This document shows positions 18,941 to 28,511 of a stretch of 64,000 nucleotides of DNA, piece after piece. A model generated the notes under the pieces. It saw only the letters and a list, made by a program, of their open reading frames with translations. It was not told the DNA's origin and ran no database searches. Position 1 is the first letter of the stretch; every line of letters starts with the position of its first letter. A program made the translations under genes and the position numbers. This stretch comes from Mangrovicoccus ximenensis (lineage in GTDB: Bacteria; Pseudomonadota; Alphaproteobacteria; Rhodobacterales; Rhodobacteraceae): positions 340,542 through 404,541 of the forward strand of contig NZ_QBKZ01000001.1 of assembly GCF_003056725.1 (NCBI RefSeq). Direction: 5' to 3'.

Positions 18941-19771
18941 GCCGGCAGCGGCCGGAGGCGGCGCGGAGCTACCCTGGCCGGGGACGGCGGCAACCGCCCC
19001 GCCGCCGTAGCTCTGCGCAGCCGAGGTCAGGCCGGCCTGCATCGCGAGGTCATATTGCCGTTTCTCTTCCTCCGACGCTCCGGCATCGGCCAGGCCGCCG
19101 GACCCGTCCTGCTGCGGTTCCCCGTCAGCAGGACCGGCGCGGCCGTCGAACAGCCGGTACGGCGCATACCAGACCTTCTCCCAAGCCTGGCGGATCCGCT
19201 CGCGCTCCGTCGAGTTCAGCGACGCCCGGTTGGTCAACACCATGCTGCGCTCGCTGAGTGACACCAGCGACGAGAAGGTCGTGTTCAGGAACTCCTGGTC
19301 CCGCTCGGACACCACATCGCCATTGGCGTAGATGTCGTAGACGCCGATCGCCAGATCCGTCATCCGCCGCAGCGACGCTTCCTGCTGGAACCGCTCGATA
19401 TCTTGCAGCAGCAGGCTGGTCTTGTTGTAGAGGTTCGTCAGCATCCCCGTCACGCCGACAAAGAAGATGATGACCACGACCAGGACAAACCTGCTGAAGG
19501 TGTTGCGGTACATCGCCAGCTTGCCCGACCGGAACTTGCGGATCTGCTGCAGCGTGTATGGCTGCACCAGCTTCAGCGTCCGCACGACCTCGCTGTGCAG
19601 CGCCTGCGCCTCGGGACTGTCATAGCTGAGCTCGTCCTCGTCATCCTTGCGCTCCGCCGCGCCGAGCGCCTTGATCAGCCGGTCGTCCTTTATGGCCCCG
19701 GTTTCCACCCCGACCTGGTTGAGCTTGCGGGCGTCCTTCAGAAGCTGGTCAAGTTCCGGTGCACGCGCCAT
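18941..19771 (-). CDS. Single-pass membrane protein of unknown function, 3' end uncertain
   Basis: About 277 residues. Residues 1-90 are charged and probably helical, a transmembrane helix spans about 94-114 (FVLVVVIIFFVGVTGMLTNLY), and residues 115-220 form a periplasmic helical region. The last 60 are Gly/Ala/Pro/Ser-rich and end at a stop (18932) that may be fortuitous, because the convergent MprF-type gene is cut at the same place. I recognise no family. The start lies nine bases after the small secreted-protein gene, so they form an operon. Confidence 0.55.
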
Positions 19772-19779
19772 CTGGGTCG

Positions 19780-20010
19780 CTACCCCGCCGTCCCGTAGAC
19801 CCAGCCGGCCTGCTGGTGGAAGCAGGCGCAGGTCGTGCCGACCGGCTGCGGCGCCGGCAGCCAGCACCAGAAATACGGCGTGAAGCAGACGGTTCCCGGC
19901 GGATGCGGCGGCACCTGCGCCTCGGCCGGACGCCGCGACACCTGCAGGAGAGCCGCCGCCAGCGCGAGGATGGCGAGCAACGGCAAGACCGCTTTGGCCG
20001 GACGGACCAT
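19780..20010 (-). CDS. Small secreted Cys/Trp/Pro-rich protein of unknown function
   Basis: 76 residues: a signal peptide (about 1-31, cleavage probably after AEA) and a 45-residue mature part with four cysteines (42, 49, 61, 63), three tryptophans and several prolines and aromatics. The spacing suggests two disulfides or a metal site. It precedes the membrane-protein gene by nine bases. No known family comes to mind. An A/T-rich stretch at 20011-20045 with TTTTTTCATGTAAC on the minus strand is a plausible promoter. Confidence 0.5.
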   Translation of the reverse strand: MVRPAKAVLPLLAILALAAALLQVSRRPAEAQVPPHPPGTVCFTPYFWCWLPAPQPVGTTCACFHQQAGWVYGTAG

Positions 20011-20165
20011 GTTCCCCCCCGTTACATGAAAAAATTCACATAAACGAGACAGGAGAAGCTTCCCCTATGTCAAGCCCCTCGCGCAGGGGCTCCGCCCCCG
20101 CCGGCAACCGGCAGACCCGCCGCGGCGCGGAGCGCGGCCCGGACAAGGCTCCGGGCAAAGCGGGG

Positions 20166-20831
20166 TCAGAAAGGCGCGGGCACCGAGAAGGTCATGCCCT
20201 GCCCGCCTTCCGGATTGCGGAAGCGCAGCCGCTCGGCATGCAGCATCAGCCGGGGATATTCCAGCGCCGGGCCGTCGGCGTAGAAGGGGTCGCCCAGGAT
20301 CGGATGGCCGAGGCTCAGCATGTGGACCCGCAGCTGGTGGCTGCGTCCGGTCAGCGGGTTCAGCCGCACCCGGCTCTCGCCGTCGCCGGCCTTGATGCGC
20401 TTCCATTCGGTGACCGCGTTGCGGCCGGTCTCGTGGCAGACCTTCTGCAGCGGCCGGTTCGGCCAGTCGACGATCAGCGGCAGATCCACCACGCCCTCGG
20501 CTTCGGCCATCTCGCCCCAGACGCGGGCGACATAGGCCTTCTTCACCTGCCGCTTCTCGAATTGCAGCCCCAGATGCCGCTGCGCATGCTTGGTCAGCGC
20601 GAAGACCATGACCCCCGAAGTGTCGCGGTCGAGCCGGTGCACCAGCAGCACTTCGGGGAAGATCCCCTGCAGCCGCGAGATCAGGCAATCCGCCAGATGC
20701 TCGCCCCGCCCCGGCACCGACAGGAGGCCCGAGGGCTTCTCCACCACCAGCAGGTGCTGGTCGTGATGCAGGATGTTCAGCGGGTCGGTCGGCGGGTCGT
20801 AGGGCGCGGTGCCCGGAACGAATTTCGGCAT
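20166..20831 (-). CDS. rluA: RluA-family pseudouridine synthase
   Basis: 221 residues. Isomerises uridine to pseudouridine in RNA (23S U746 and tRNA position 32 for RluA itself). The catalytic motif HRLDRDTSGVMVF contains the essential Asp, and the second conserved block TGRSHQLRVHMLSLGHPILGD is present. There is no S4 domain, which fits RluA rather than RluC/D. The ATG at 20831 gives the usual short N-terminus. The 248-bp region to nhaA is a divergent promoter region with a CCGATATCGG palindrome. Confidence 0.85.
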   Translation of the reverse strand: MPKFVPGTAPYDPPTDPLNILHHDQHLLVVEKPSGLLSVPGRGEHLADCLISRLQGIFPEVLLVHRLDRDTSGVMVFALTKHAQRHLGLQFEKRQVKKAYVARVWGEMAEAEGVVDLPLIVDWPNRPLQKVCHETGRNAVTEWKRIKAGDGESRVRLNPLTGRSHQLRVHMLSLGHPILGDPFYADGPALEYPRLMLHAERLRFRNPEGGQGMTFSVPAPF

Positions 20832-21079
20832 CGGAAGGACCTCGGCAGCGGCGGTCAAGGGCCGGACATGCCCGCTTGCCCCGCCGAAGACAAGTCCGGG
20901 CCGCGTGCAAAATGCCGAAAAACGTGGCACAAGAAAGCGTACCGCACGAATCCGGAGCATTCCGGCCCGGATTTCCGGCCGGTCAAATTGAATTCACGCA
21001 AGCGCGACCCGATATCGGTCGGGAAGCGGGCGCCGGGCGACCATGACGCCCCGCTTGGCATGTTCAATAGCTAGGAGTT

Positions 21080-22291
21080 ATGGCCGTGAGCAAGGCGATG
21101 GAACGCCTCGACAATTTCCTTCACAAGGACACCAGCGCGGGCATCGTGCTGATCATTGCGACCATTCTGGCCCTGGCTGCCAGCAATTCGGGTCTGGCGG
21201 AAGCGTACAACCACTTCCTCCACATGCACATGAGCATCGAGATCGGCAGCCTGGTCATCGACAAGGGGCTGAGCCACTGGATCAATGACGGCCTGATGGC
21301 GATCTTCTTCTTCCTCGTCGGGCTGGAGATCAAACGCGAGCTGGTGCAGGGCGACCTGTCGAGCTTCGACAAGGCGATGCTGCCGCTCCTCGCCGCGATC
21401 GGCGGCATGGCCGGCCCGGCGCTGATCTACTGGGCGATCAACATGAACTCGCCCGAGACGATCCAGGGCTGGGCAATCCCGGCGGCGACCGACATCGCCT
21501 TCGCGCTCGGGATCCTGGCGCTGGTCGGCGCGCGCGCGCCGGTCTCGCTGAAGATCCTGCTCCTGGCGATCGCGATCATCGACGATCTCGGCGCGATCAT
21601 CATCATCGCCGCCTTCTACAGCTCCGACATGTCCATGGTCGCGCTCGGCGTGGCGGCGATCGGCGTGGTGGCGGCGATCGGCCTGAACCGGCTGGGGGTC
21701 AACCGCGCCTTTCCCTATGTCGCCTGCCTGATCTTCGTCTGGGTCTGCGTGCTGAAATCGGGCGTCCATGCCACGCTCGCGGGCGTGCTGATCGCGCTGA
21801 CCGTGCCGCTGACCACCAAGGACGGCGAGGAAGGCCTGGCCCCGAAGATGGAGCACGGGCTGCATGTCTATGTCAGCTTCCTGATCCTGCCGATCTTCGC
21901 CTTCGCCAATGCCGGCGTGGACCTGTCGGGCATCACCGCCGACATGATGCTGAGCCCGGTGCCGCTCGGAATCGCCGCGGGCCTGTTCTTCGGCAAGCAG
22001 GCGGGCGTGTTCCTGATCGTGCTGGCGATGGGCCTGACCGGGCTCGCGCGGCTGCCCAAAGGCGCCAACTGGGCACAGATCTACGGCCTGGCCTGCCTGA
22101 CCGGGGTCGGCTTCACCATGAGCCTGTTCATCGGCAGCCTCGCCTTCACCGGCGAGACCCTGATGAACGAGGTGCGGCTGGGCGTGCTGGCGGGCTCGAT
22201 CCTGTCGGGCGTGGTGGGCTTCGCCGTGCTCTATCTCAGCGGCAAGCCCGCCGAGGCGCAGAGCCCGCGGCGCCAGGGCCACGCCGCCTGA
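21080..22291 (+). CDS. nhaA: Na+/H+ antiporter NhaA
   Basis: 403 residues, full length. Exports sodium in exchange for two protons across the inner membrane. The ion-binding aspartate pair is in AIIDDLGAIIIIA near residue 165, and family blocks FFFLVGLEIKREL, PAATDIAFALGIL and LTGVGFTMSLFIG are intact; about twelve hydrophobic segments are seen. A TAGGAG Shine-Dalgarno precedes the ATG. A strong intrinsic terminator follows the gene. Confidence 0.95.
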   Translation: MAVSKAMERLDNFLHKDTSAGIVLIIATILALAASNSGLAEAYNHFLHMHMSIEIGSLVIDKGLSHWINDGLMAIFFFLVGLEIKRELVQGDLSSFDKAMLPLLAAIGGMAGPALIYWAINMNSPETIQGWAIPAATDIAFALGILALVGARAPVSLKILLLAIAIIDDLGAIIIIAAFYSSDMSMVALGVAAIGVVAAIGLNRLGVNRAFPYVACLIFVWVCVLKSGVHATLAGVLIALTVPLTTKDGEEGLAPKMEHGLHVYVSFLILPIFAFANAGVDLSGITADMMLSPVPLGIAAGLFFGKQAGVFLIVLAMGLTGLARLPKGANWAQIYGLACLTGVGFTMSLFIGSLAFTGETLMNEVRLGVLAGSILSGVVGFAVLYLSGKPAEAQSPRRQGHAA

Positions 22292-22316
22292 AGCAGCCGT
22301 CCGGACAAATGCGGAA

Positions 22317-22346
22317 GGCGCGGGGACCATTCCCCGCGCCTTTTTT
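22317..22346 (+). terminator. Intrinsic terminator of nhaA
   Basis: GGCGCGGGGA and TCCCCGCGCC pair around the loop CCAT (22317-22340) and are followed by six T (22341-22346). Confidence 0.9.
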
Positions 22347-22373
22347 CATGCGTGCCCGCCAAAGGGCGGCCGC

Positions 22374-22530
22374 TCAGAAATCGATGGCGATGCCCTTCTT
22401 CTCCCAGTCGCCGTAGCGCACGGGCTCGGGCCCGTCGCGGCCGCCCAGCTCCTTGGGCAGCGCCGCTGCCGCCTCGGCGGCCTTGCGGCGTTCCTCGGCT
22501 TCCTTCAGCGCGCGGAGCGCGTCAGCGGAT
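22374..22530 (-). pseudogene. DUF1674 / SdhAF4-like protein, 5' truncated
   Basis: The last 50 or so residues match DUF1674, the succinate dehydrogenase assembly factor 4 family that helps FAD insertion into Sdh[16 protein letters not shown]...LPKELGG, then the invariant [19 protein letters not shown]. Relatives are 60-80 residues, so only a short N-terminus is lost, but no start codon and ribosome site remain in the correct frame; the sequence upstream belongs to a small membrane protein in another frame. Confidence 0.75.
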
Positions 22531-22539
22531 GCCGCGGCG

Positions 22540-22699
22540 CGGGCCCGGCGGCGACCTGCAGCTCCTCGAACACCGCCGGCGGCACCATCTTCGGCGGCTC
22601 CGGCTGCTTCGACCGCTCGATCTGAAGCGCCGCCACCCCGAGCAGCAGCACCGCCGCCGCCAGCCCGAAGACCAGCCCCGCCAGCATTCCCCGCGTCAT
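22540..22699 (-). pseudogene. Small single-helix membrane protein, 3' truncated
   Basis: Begins [21 protein letters not shown], one hydrophobic helix, followed by a short hydrophilic stretch with [16 protein letters not shown]. After about 50 residues it meets DUF1674 sequence in another frame. Small membrane proteins of this kind are often found between trpE and trpG in Rhodobacterales, but I cannot name the family. Confidence 0.45.
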
Positions 22700-22860
22700 C
22701 CGTCCCAACGATTCCCGCCCCGTTCCATCGTCCAACCCCCATTCGTCCTGCCCGCGCGCCGAGCATAGCAGATCGTCCTTTGCCGGCGCCATCCTCGCCC
22801 CCGCCCCTTGACCATGGCCGCGCTAAGGGTGCAACTGCGTCCCAGACCGAAGGACCCGCC

Positions 22861-23442
22861 ATGCTTCTGCTCATCGATAACTACGACAGCTTCACTTACA
22901 ACCTGGTCCATTATTTCGGCGAACTCGGCGCCGATGTGGACGTGCACCGCAACGACGCGCTGAGCGTGCAGGAGGCGCTGGCGAAGCGCCCCTCGGGCAT
23001 CGTGCTCTCGCCCGGCCCCTGCGATCCCGCGCAGGCGGGCATCTGCCTCGAGCTGACCACGGCCGCCGCCGCCGCGGGCGTGCCGCTCTTCGGCGTCTGC
23101 CTCGGCCACCAGACCATCGGCGAAGCCTTCGGCGGAAACGTGGTCCGCGCGGGCGAGATCGTCCACGGCAAGATGGGCACCATCCATCACGAGGGCAAAG
23201 GCGTCTTCGCCGGGCTGCCCTCGCCGCTCATGGGCACGCGCTACCATTCGCTGATCGTCGACCGCGCCACGCTTCCGGACTGCCTCGAGGTGACGGCATG
23301 GCTGGAGGACGGCACGATCATGGGGCTGCGCCACCGCGAGCTGCCCGTCGAGGGCGTGCAGTTCCACCCCGAGAGCATCCGCAGCGAGCATGGACACCAG
23401 ATGCTCAAGACTTTCCTCGACGGGCTGAAGGAACCGGCATGA
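22861..23442 (+). CDS. trpG: Anthranilate synthase glutaminase component TrpG
   Basis: 193 residues. Provides ammonia from glutamine to TrpE for anthranilate formation. The catalytic Cys80 is in [15 protein letters not shown], and His/Glu in VQFHPESI near 170; the N-terminus [16 protein letters not shown] is typical. It overlaps trpD by four bases (ATGA) and heads a trpG-trpD-trpC-moaC-moeA run, common in Rhodobacterales. trpE is not visible. Confidence 0.95.
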   Translation: MLLLIDNYDSFTYNLVHYFGELGADVDVHRNDALSVQEALAKRPSGIVLSPGPCDPAQAGICLELTTAAAAAGVPLFGVCLGHQTIGEAFGGNVVRAGEIVHGKMGTIHHEGKGVFAGLPSPLMGTRYHSLIVDRATLPDCLEVTAWLEDGTIMGLRHRELPVEGVQFHPESIRSEHGHQMLKTFLDGLKEPA

Positions 23443-24461
23443 GCGACGACATCAAACCCCTGATCGGCAAGGCCGCCGACGGACCGTTGACCCGCGCCGA
23501 AGCCGAGGCCGCCTTCCTCGCGCTGTTCGAGGGCCGCGCGACGCCCGCGCAGATCGGCGGCTTCCTCATGGCGCTCAGGACCCGCGGCGAGACGGTGGAC
23601 GAGATCACCGCCGCCGCCAAGGTGATGCGCTCGAAATGCAGCAAGGTCACCGCCCCCGAGGGCGCGATCGACATCGTCGGCACCGGCGGCGACGGCAAGG
23701 GCACGCTGAACATCTCCACCGCGACGGCCTTCGTCGTGGCAGGCGCGGGCGTGCCGGTCGCCAAGCACGGCAACCGCAACCTGTCGTCGAAATCGGGCTC
23801 GGCCGACGCGCTCGGGCAGATGGGCGTGAATGTCATGGTTCCGCCCGAGGTCGTGCAGAAGGCGCTCGATGCCTGCGGCATCGCCTTCATGATGGCGCCG
23901 ATGCACCACCCGGCGATGAAGCATGTCGGCCCGTCACGGGTCGAGCTCGGCACCAGGACGATCTTCAACATCCTCGGGCCGCTTTCGAACCCCGCCGAAG
24001 TGAAGTTCCAGCTGACCGGCGCCTTCACTGCGGCGCTGATCCGGCCGATGGCCGAAGTGCTGGGCCAGCTCGGCACCACCCGCGCCTGGCTGGTCCACGG
24101 CTCCGACGGCACCGACGAGCTGACCATCACCGGCACCTCCGAGGTCGCCGAGCTGAAGGACGGCAAGGTCGCCGAATTCCAGATCCACCCCGAGGAGGCC
24201 GGCCTGCCGGTGCATCCCTTCGAGGACATCGTCGGCGGCACGCCCGAAGAGAACGGCATCGCCTTCCGGGCGCTCCTGAACGGCACCAAGTCCGCCTATC
24301 GCGATGCGGTGCTCCTGAACTCCGCAGCCGCCCTGCTGATCGCCGGGAAGGCGTCCGACCTGAAGGACGGCGCCGCCATGGCCGCGGAAAGCATCGACAG
24401 CGGCGAGGCCTTCTGCAAGGTCGAAGCCCTCGCCCGCATTACTTCGGAGGTGACGGCATGA
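23439..24461 (+). CDS. trpD: Anthranilate phosphoribosyltransferase TrpD
   Basis: 340 residues, full length. Transfers phosphoribose from PRPP to anthranilate. The PRPP-binding [14 protein letters not shown] near residue 80, [15 protein letters not shown] near 107 and the metal-binding [10 protein letters not shown] near 225 are intact. Start and stop overlap trpG and trpC by four bases each, implying coupled translation. Confidence 0.95.
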   Translation: MSDDIKPLIGKAADGPLTRAEAEAAFLALFEGRATPAQIGGFLMALRTRGETVDEITAAAKVMRSKCSKVTAPEGAIDIVGTGGDGKGTLNISTATAFVVAGAGVPVAKHGNRNLSSKSGSADALGQMGVNVMVPPEVVQKALDACGIAFMMAPMHHPAMKHVGPSRVELGTRTIFNILGPLSNPAEVKFQLTGAFTAALIRPMAEVLGQLGTTRAWLVHGSDGTDELTITGTSEVAELKDGKVAEFQIHPEEAGLPVHPFEDIVGGTPEENGIAFRALLNGTKSAYRDAVLLNSAAALLIAGKASDLKDGAAMAAESIDSGEAFCKVEALARITSEVTA

Positions 24462-25273
24462 GCGAGACCGTCCTCGACCGCATCAAGGCCTACAAGCTGG
24501 AGCATGTCGCTGCCTGCAAGCAGGCCGTGCCCCTTTCGGAAATCGAAGCGCGCGCCCGCGCCGCCTCGCCCGTGCGCCCCTTCGGCCGCGCGCTGCACGA
24601 GGCCAGCCAGCAGGGCTACGGGCTGATCGCCGAGGTCAAGAAGGCGAGTCCCTCCAAGGGGCTGATCCGCCCGGATTTCGATCCGCCCGCGATCGCCGCC
24701 GCCTATGAGGAAGGCGGCGCGACCTGCCTGTCCGTTCTGACCGACGGGCCGAGCTTCCAGGGCGCCGACGAATTCCTGGTGGCGGCGCGCGGAGCAGTGT
24801 CGCTGCCGGTGCTGCGCAAGGACTTCATGTACGACACCTACCAGGTGGCCGAGGCCCGCGCGCTCGGCGCGGACTGCATCCTGATCATCATGGCCAGCGT
24901 CTCCGACGCCCAGGCGCAGGAGCTCGAGGCCGCCGCCGCCGACTGGGGCATGGACGCGCTGATCGAGGTGCACAACCAGGAGGAGCTGGAGCGCGCGAGC
25001 GCCCTGAAATCCTCCCTCCTCGGCATCAACAACCGCAACCTGAAGACCTTCGAGACCTCGCTCGACACCACCCGGACGCTGGCCAAGCGCGCGCCGCTCG
25101 ACCGGATGCTGGTCGGCGAAAGCGGGCTCTTCACCCGCGAGGATCTGGCGGACATGGCGCGCTACGGCGTGCGCTGCTTCCTGATCGGCGAAAGCCTGAT
25201 GCGCCAGGACGATGTCGCCACCGCGACCCGCACCCTGCTCTCGCAGCCGCTGACCTCGGGCGGAGGCATGTGA
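24458..25273 (+). CDS. trpC: Indole-3-glycerol phosphate synthase TrpC
   Basis: 271 residues, a monofunctional TIM barrel that closes the indole ring. The signature [20 protein letters not shown] carries the catalytic lysine near residue 55; [21 protein letters not shown] and [12 protein letters not shown] are conserved. It overlaps trpD by four bases and shares the A of its stop with the moaC ATG. Confidence 0.95.
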   Translation: MSETVLDRIKAYKLEHVAACKQAVPLSEIEARARAASPVRPFGRALHEASQQGYGLIAEVKKASPSKGLIRPDFDPPAIAAAYEEGGATCLSVLTDGPSFQGADEFLVAARGAVSLPVLRKDFMYDTYQVAEARALGADCILIIMASVSDAQAQELEAAAADWGMDALIEVHNQEELERASALKSSLLGINNRNLKTFETSLDTTRTLAKRAPLDRMLVGESGLFTREDLADMARYGVRCFLIGESLMRQDDVATATRTLLSQPLTSGGGM

Positions 25274-25746
25274 TGCTCACCCATTTCGACGCCAAGGGCG
25301 ACGCGCATATGGTCGATGTCTCGGAAAAGGCGGTGACCTCGCGGGTCGCCGTGGCCGAGGGCGCGGTGCGCATGTCGGCCGAGACGCTTCGTCTGGTGAC
25401 CGAGGGCACCGCCAAGAAGGGCGACGTGCTGGGCGTGGCGCGGCTGGCCGGGATCATGGGGGCGAAGCGCACCTCCGACCTGATCCCGCTCTGCCATCCG
25501 CTGCCGGTGACCAAGGTCGCGGTCGAGCTGGCCCCGGACGAGACCCTGCCGGGCGTGCGGATCGAGGCCACGGTGAAGACCACCGGCCAGACCGGCGTCG
25601 AGATGGAAGCGCTGACCGCCGTCTCGACGGCCGCGCTGACCGTCTATGACATGCTGAAGGCGGCGCAGAAGGACATGGAGATCCTCGGCATCCGCGTGAT
25701 GCTGAAGGAAGGCGGCAAGTCCGGCCGCTACGAGGCAGCCCCGTGA
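25273..25746 (+). CDS. moaC: Cyclic pyranopterin monophosphate synthase MoaC
   Basis: 157 residues. Second enzyme of molybdenum cofactor synthesis. The family start [20 protein letters not shown], the active-site [13 protein letters not shown] near residue 75 and the [20 protein letters not shown] motif near 115 are complete. The ATG at 25273 shares a base with the trpC stop; the gene overlaps moeA by four bases. Confidence 0.95.
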   Translation: MLTHFDAKGDAHMVDVSEKAVTSRVAVAEGAVRMSAETLRLVTEGTAKKGDVLGVARLAGIMGAKRTSDLIPLCHPLPVTKVAVELAPDETLPGVRIEATVKTTGQTGVEMEALTAVSTAALTVYDMLKAAQKDMEILGIRVMLKEGGKSGRYEAAP

Positions 25747-25928
25747 TTTCCGTGGACGAGGCGCTGGCGCGGATCTTCGCGCTGGTCACGCCGATGCCGA
25801 CCGAGAGCGTCCCGCTGCTGCGGGCTGCCGGACGGGTCCTTGCCGAGCCCGCCATTGCCCGCCGCACCCAGCCGCCCTTCGCCGCCTCCGCCATGGACGG
25901 CTACGCGGTCCGCGGCGAGGACCCGGGC
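25743..25928 (+). pseudogene. moeA: Molybdopterin molybdotransferase MoeA, N-terminal fragment
   Basis: About 62 residues from a GTG start inside the moaC stop (GTGA overlap): SVDEALARIFALVTPM, then RVLAEPAIARRTQPPFAASAMDGYAVRGED, which is the domain I/II entry of MoeA. MoeA is about 390-410 residues and inserts molybdate into adenylated molybdopterin. Everything after the MDGYAV region is missing; a stop occurs at once in the joined sequence. Unless another moeA copy exists, molybdenum cofactor formation would fail. Confidence 0.85.
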
Positions 25929-26525
25929 GCATAGCCGTCGGGCAGGGCGTCGAGCGGCGCGAGGGGCCGGTGAGAGGCGGCAAGCAGCGTATTGGCCAGG
26001 CCGCGCGCGCTGACGGGCCCCTGCACCGCGTCGACATGCGGATAGAGGTCGCGCAGGATCGCGTGGATGCCGCGTTCCAGCCGGCCGCCGGGGCTGTCGA
26101 TCAGGTTCACGTAGACCGGCCCGCCGGTGATCTCGCGCAGGCGCCGGTAGGTCTCGGCCGTCGCCAGATGCGCCGGGACCGACGAGGACGAGAACGCGTC
26201 CATTACCGCGGCATCGAAGCGGCGCCCGGTTTCGTTGATGAAGACGCGGCCGTCGGCATGCACGATCCCGAGTCGGCCGGGACCTCCGGCATCGCCGGGG
26301 GCGGCCTCATGGCCCGTCCGTTCGATCATTGCGGCGGCGGCTGGCAGGTGCCGGCGCACGACTTCGGTGACGAGCGGATCGATCTCGACCGCGACGGCTC
26401 TGGCCTCCGGGCGCGAGGCCAGGAGGCGGGCGGGCAGGGTATATCCGCCGCCGCCGACGAAGAGCACGGCGGCTTCCGGCCCCAGATCGCGGTCCATGCG
26501 CGCCCAGACCCATTGCGCGTAGGGA
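25929..26525 (-). pseudogene. Spermidine synthase-like methyltransferase-fold protein, truncated at both ends
   Basis: About 195 residues of the spermidine synthase/SpeE-like fold: nucleotide-binding GGGGYTLPARLLASRP, AVEIDPLVTEVVRRHL, then LGIVHADGRVFI and the acidic DAAVMDAFSSSSVPAHLAT that replaces the classical active site. Such proteins are often fused to membrane domains in proteobacteria. The N-terminus meets a short-chain dehydrogenase fragment and the C-terminus meets moeA, so neither a native start nor stop is left. Confidence 0.65.
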
Positions 26526-26527
26526 GG

Positions 26528-26642
26528 CCACCTTGCAGCCCGCCGCGAGGAAGCCCTCGAGGCAGGCCCGCCCGATGCCGCCGGCCCCGCCGGTGACGAC
26601 CGCGACCTTGCCGTCAAGCGCCAGCCAGTCCGCGCCGCTCAT
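26528..26642 (-). pseudogene. Short-chain dehydrogenase/reductase, N-terminal fragment
   Basis: 38 residues: LDGKVAVVTGGAGGIGRACLEGFLAAGCKVA, the first beta-alpha-beta of an SDR Rossmann fold with the TGGAGGIG cofactor motif. Its ATG overlaps the stop of the upstream FAD dehydrogenase gene by four bases, so both belonged to one catabolic operon. The rest, including the catalytic Tyr-Lys, is gone. Confidence 0.75.
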
Positions 26643-28336
26643 GCCGCACCTGCCAGATGGCGGCCGGTGATGTAGCCGAAGGTCATCGCCGGACCCAGCG
26701 TGATGCCCGCGCCGGGATAGTTGCCGCCCATGATCGAGGCCCGGTCATTGCCGACCGCATAGAGGCCGGGGATGGCCGCGCCCTGCCGGTCGAGCACCTG
26801 GCCCTCCACCGTGGTCTCGAGCCCGTCGAAGGTGCCCAGATCGCCCATCACCACCTTGACCGCGTAGAACGGCCCGGCCTCCAGGGGCGCGACGCAGGGA
26901 TTGGGGGTGTTCTCGGGATCGGCGAGATAACGGTTGAAGGCGGTCGAGCCGCGGCCGAATTCCGGATCCTCGCCCTGCCGCGCCGTGGCGTTGTAGCCCG
27001 CCACCGTGGCCTCGAGCCCGGCCGGGTCGATGCCGCAGGCCGCCGCCAGCTCCGCCAGCGTCTTTCCGCTTTTCAGATAGCCCGTCCGCTTGAACAGCTG
27101 CGGCGGCACCGGCGAGGGCTTGGCAAAGCCCAGCCCGTATTTCGCCAGCGCCCGGCGGTCGGCGACCAGCCAGCAGGCGGTCTCGGCCTCGCCCTCGCAG
27201 GCCCGGATCAGCGCCGCGCCGACATCGTGATAGCTCTCGCTTTCGTTGGTGAAGCGCCGCCCGTCCTTCAGCACCGCGATGATGCCCGGCTTGTAGCGGT
27301 CCAGAAGATGCGGGAAGGCGATCGTCCTGCCCTTGCCCGACGGCACCTCGGAGACCGGCATCCAGGCCGAAGTGTTGGCGAAGCGCAGGTCGAACTTGCC
27401 GCCCGCCGCCACGCCCAGATCGATGCCGTCGCCGGTATTGCCCTCGGGCACCGGGGTGACATGGGTGCCGCCGCGCCGCAGATGCGGATAGGCCTTGCGG
27501 ATTTTCTCCAGATCGCGGGCGAAGCCGCCGGCCGCCAGCACCACGCCCTTGCGCGCCCGGATCGTGACCTTGCCCGACGGCGCCGCCACGACGGCGCCGG
27601 TCACCCCGCCCGGCCCGGACAGGAGTTCATCCGCGGGCGCCGAGGTATGGATCGGAATGCCCAGATCGAAGCAGCTTTTCGCCAGCCGCGCCGCCAGCGC
27701 GTTGCCCGAGGTCACCTTGGTGCCGCGGCCGTAGCGCAGCACCTCGACGAAATGCGCCGCCAGCCGCCGCGCGACATAGGCGAAGGACGTCACCGACTTG
27801 GTGGCGTTGAAAAAATGCTTGATGTCGGCATTCGAGGAATTGAACATCATCCCCATGAAGGTGATGGTCTTCAGGGGCGGGCGCAGCCGCGCCATGTCCT
27901 TGCCGAGCCCGGTCGTGTCATAGGGCGCGGCCAGCACCGAGCGGCCGGTCTCGACCCCGCCCGGAACCGTCGGGTGATAGTCGGGATAGAGCGTCGGCAC
28001 GAAGGCGACCTCGGTCTCGCGCTCGAAGAAATCGAGCATCTCCGGCCCGGTCTCCAGATAGGCCTCGACCGCGGCGGCGTCGTAGAAATTGCCGGTCTCT
28101 TCGCGCATGTAGCGCCGCGCCTCGTCGCGGCTGTCGGGGACGCCGCAATGGCGGTTGCCGGGAACCCAGAGCACCCCGCCGGAAAAGGCGGTGGTGCCGC
28201 CGAAGACCGGCTCCTTCTCGATCACGACCACGTCGAGCCCGTGCTTGGCGGCGGTGACCGCCGTGGCCAGCCCGCCCGCGCCCGAGCCGATCACCAGCAC
28301 GTCGCATTCCTGCCCGTCTCGGAGCATCTCTTGCAT
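26639..28336 (-). CDS. FAD-dependent dehydrogenase of the 3-ketosteroid-1-dehydrogenase / fumarate reductase flavoprotein family
   Basis: 565 residues, complete. FAD-binding VLVIGSGAGGLATAVTAAKHG near residue 15, EKEPVFGGTTAFSGG, and the C-terminal flavin contact YPGAGITLGPAMTFGYITGRH. This resembles KstD-type dehydrogenases that desaturate steroids or other cyclic ketones; the true substrate is unknown. The ATG at 28336 is supported by GGGAGGAA ten bases upstream. An SDR gene, now only a fragment, follows with a four-base overlap, and an AraC-type regulator gene is divergent. Confidence 0.75.
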   Translation of the reverse strand: MQEMLRDGQECDVLVIGSGAGGLATAVTAAKHGLDVVVIEKEPVFGGTTAFSGGVLWVPGNRHCGVPDSRDEARRYMREETGNFYDAAAVEAYLETGPEMLDFFERETEVAFVPTLYPDYHPTVPGGVETGRSVLAAPYDTTGLGKDMARLRPPLKTITFMGMMFNSSNADIKHFFNATKSVTSFAYVARRLAAHFVEVLRYGRGTKVTSGNALAARLAKSCFDLGIPIHTSAPADELLSGPGGVTGAVVAAPSGKVTIRARKGVVLAAGGFARDLEKIRKAYPHLRRGGTHVTPVPEGNTGDGIDLGVAAGGKFDLRFANTSAWMPVSEVPSGKGRTIAFPHLLDRYKPGIIAVLKDGRRFTNESESYHDVGAALIRACEGEAETACWLVADRRALAKYGLGFAKPSPVPPQLFKRTGYLKSGKTLAELAAACGIDPAGLEATVAGYNATARQGEDPEFGRGSTAFNRYLADPENTPNPCVAPLEAGPFYAVKVVMGDLGTFDGLETTVEGQVLDRQGAAIPGLYAVGNDRASIMGGNYPGAGITLGPAMTFGYITGRHLAGAA

Positions 28337-28511
28337 CTCGTTCCTCCCGGAATTGGCGGCACGCGGCCTCTCCCCGGCGCGTGCCCATGGCGGCAATCTG
28401 GCCTCGGCGGGCCACGGAAGGAATGGACGGCGGCTGCCGAAAATTGCATATTTGCCGCGCGGAATTCACGGTCCGCAGGCGCGGGAGGCGCCGGCACGGA
28501 GGAGGACACAG

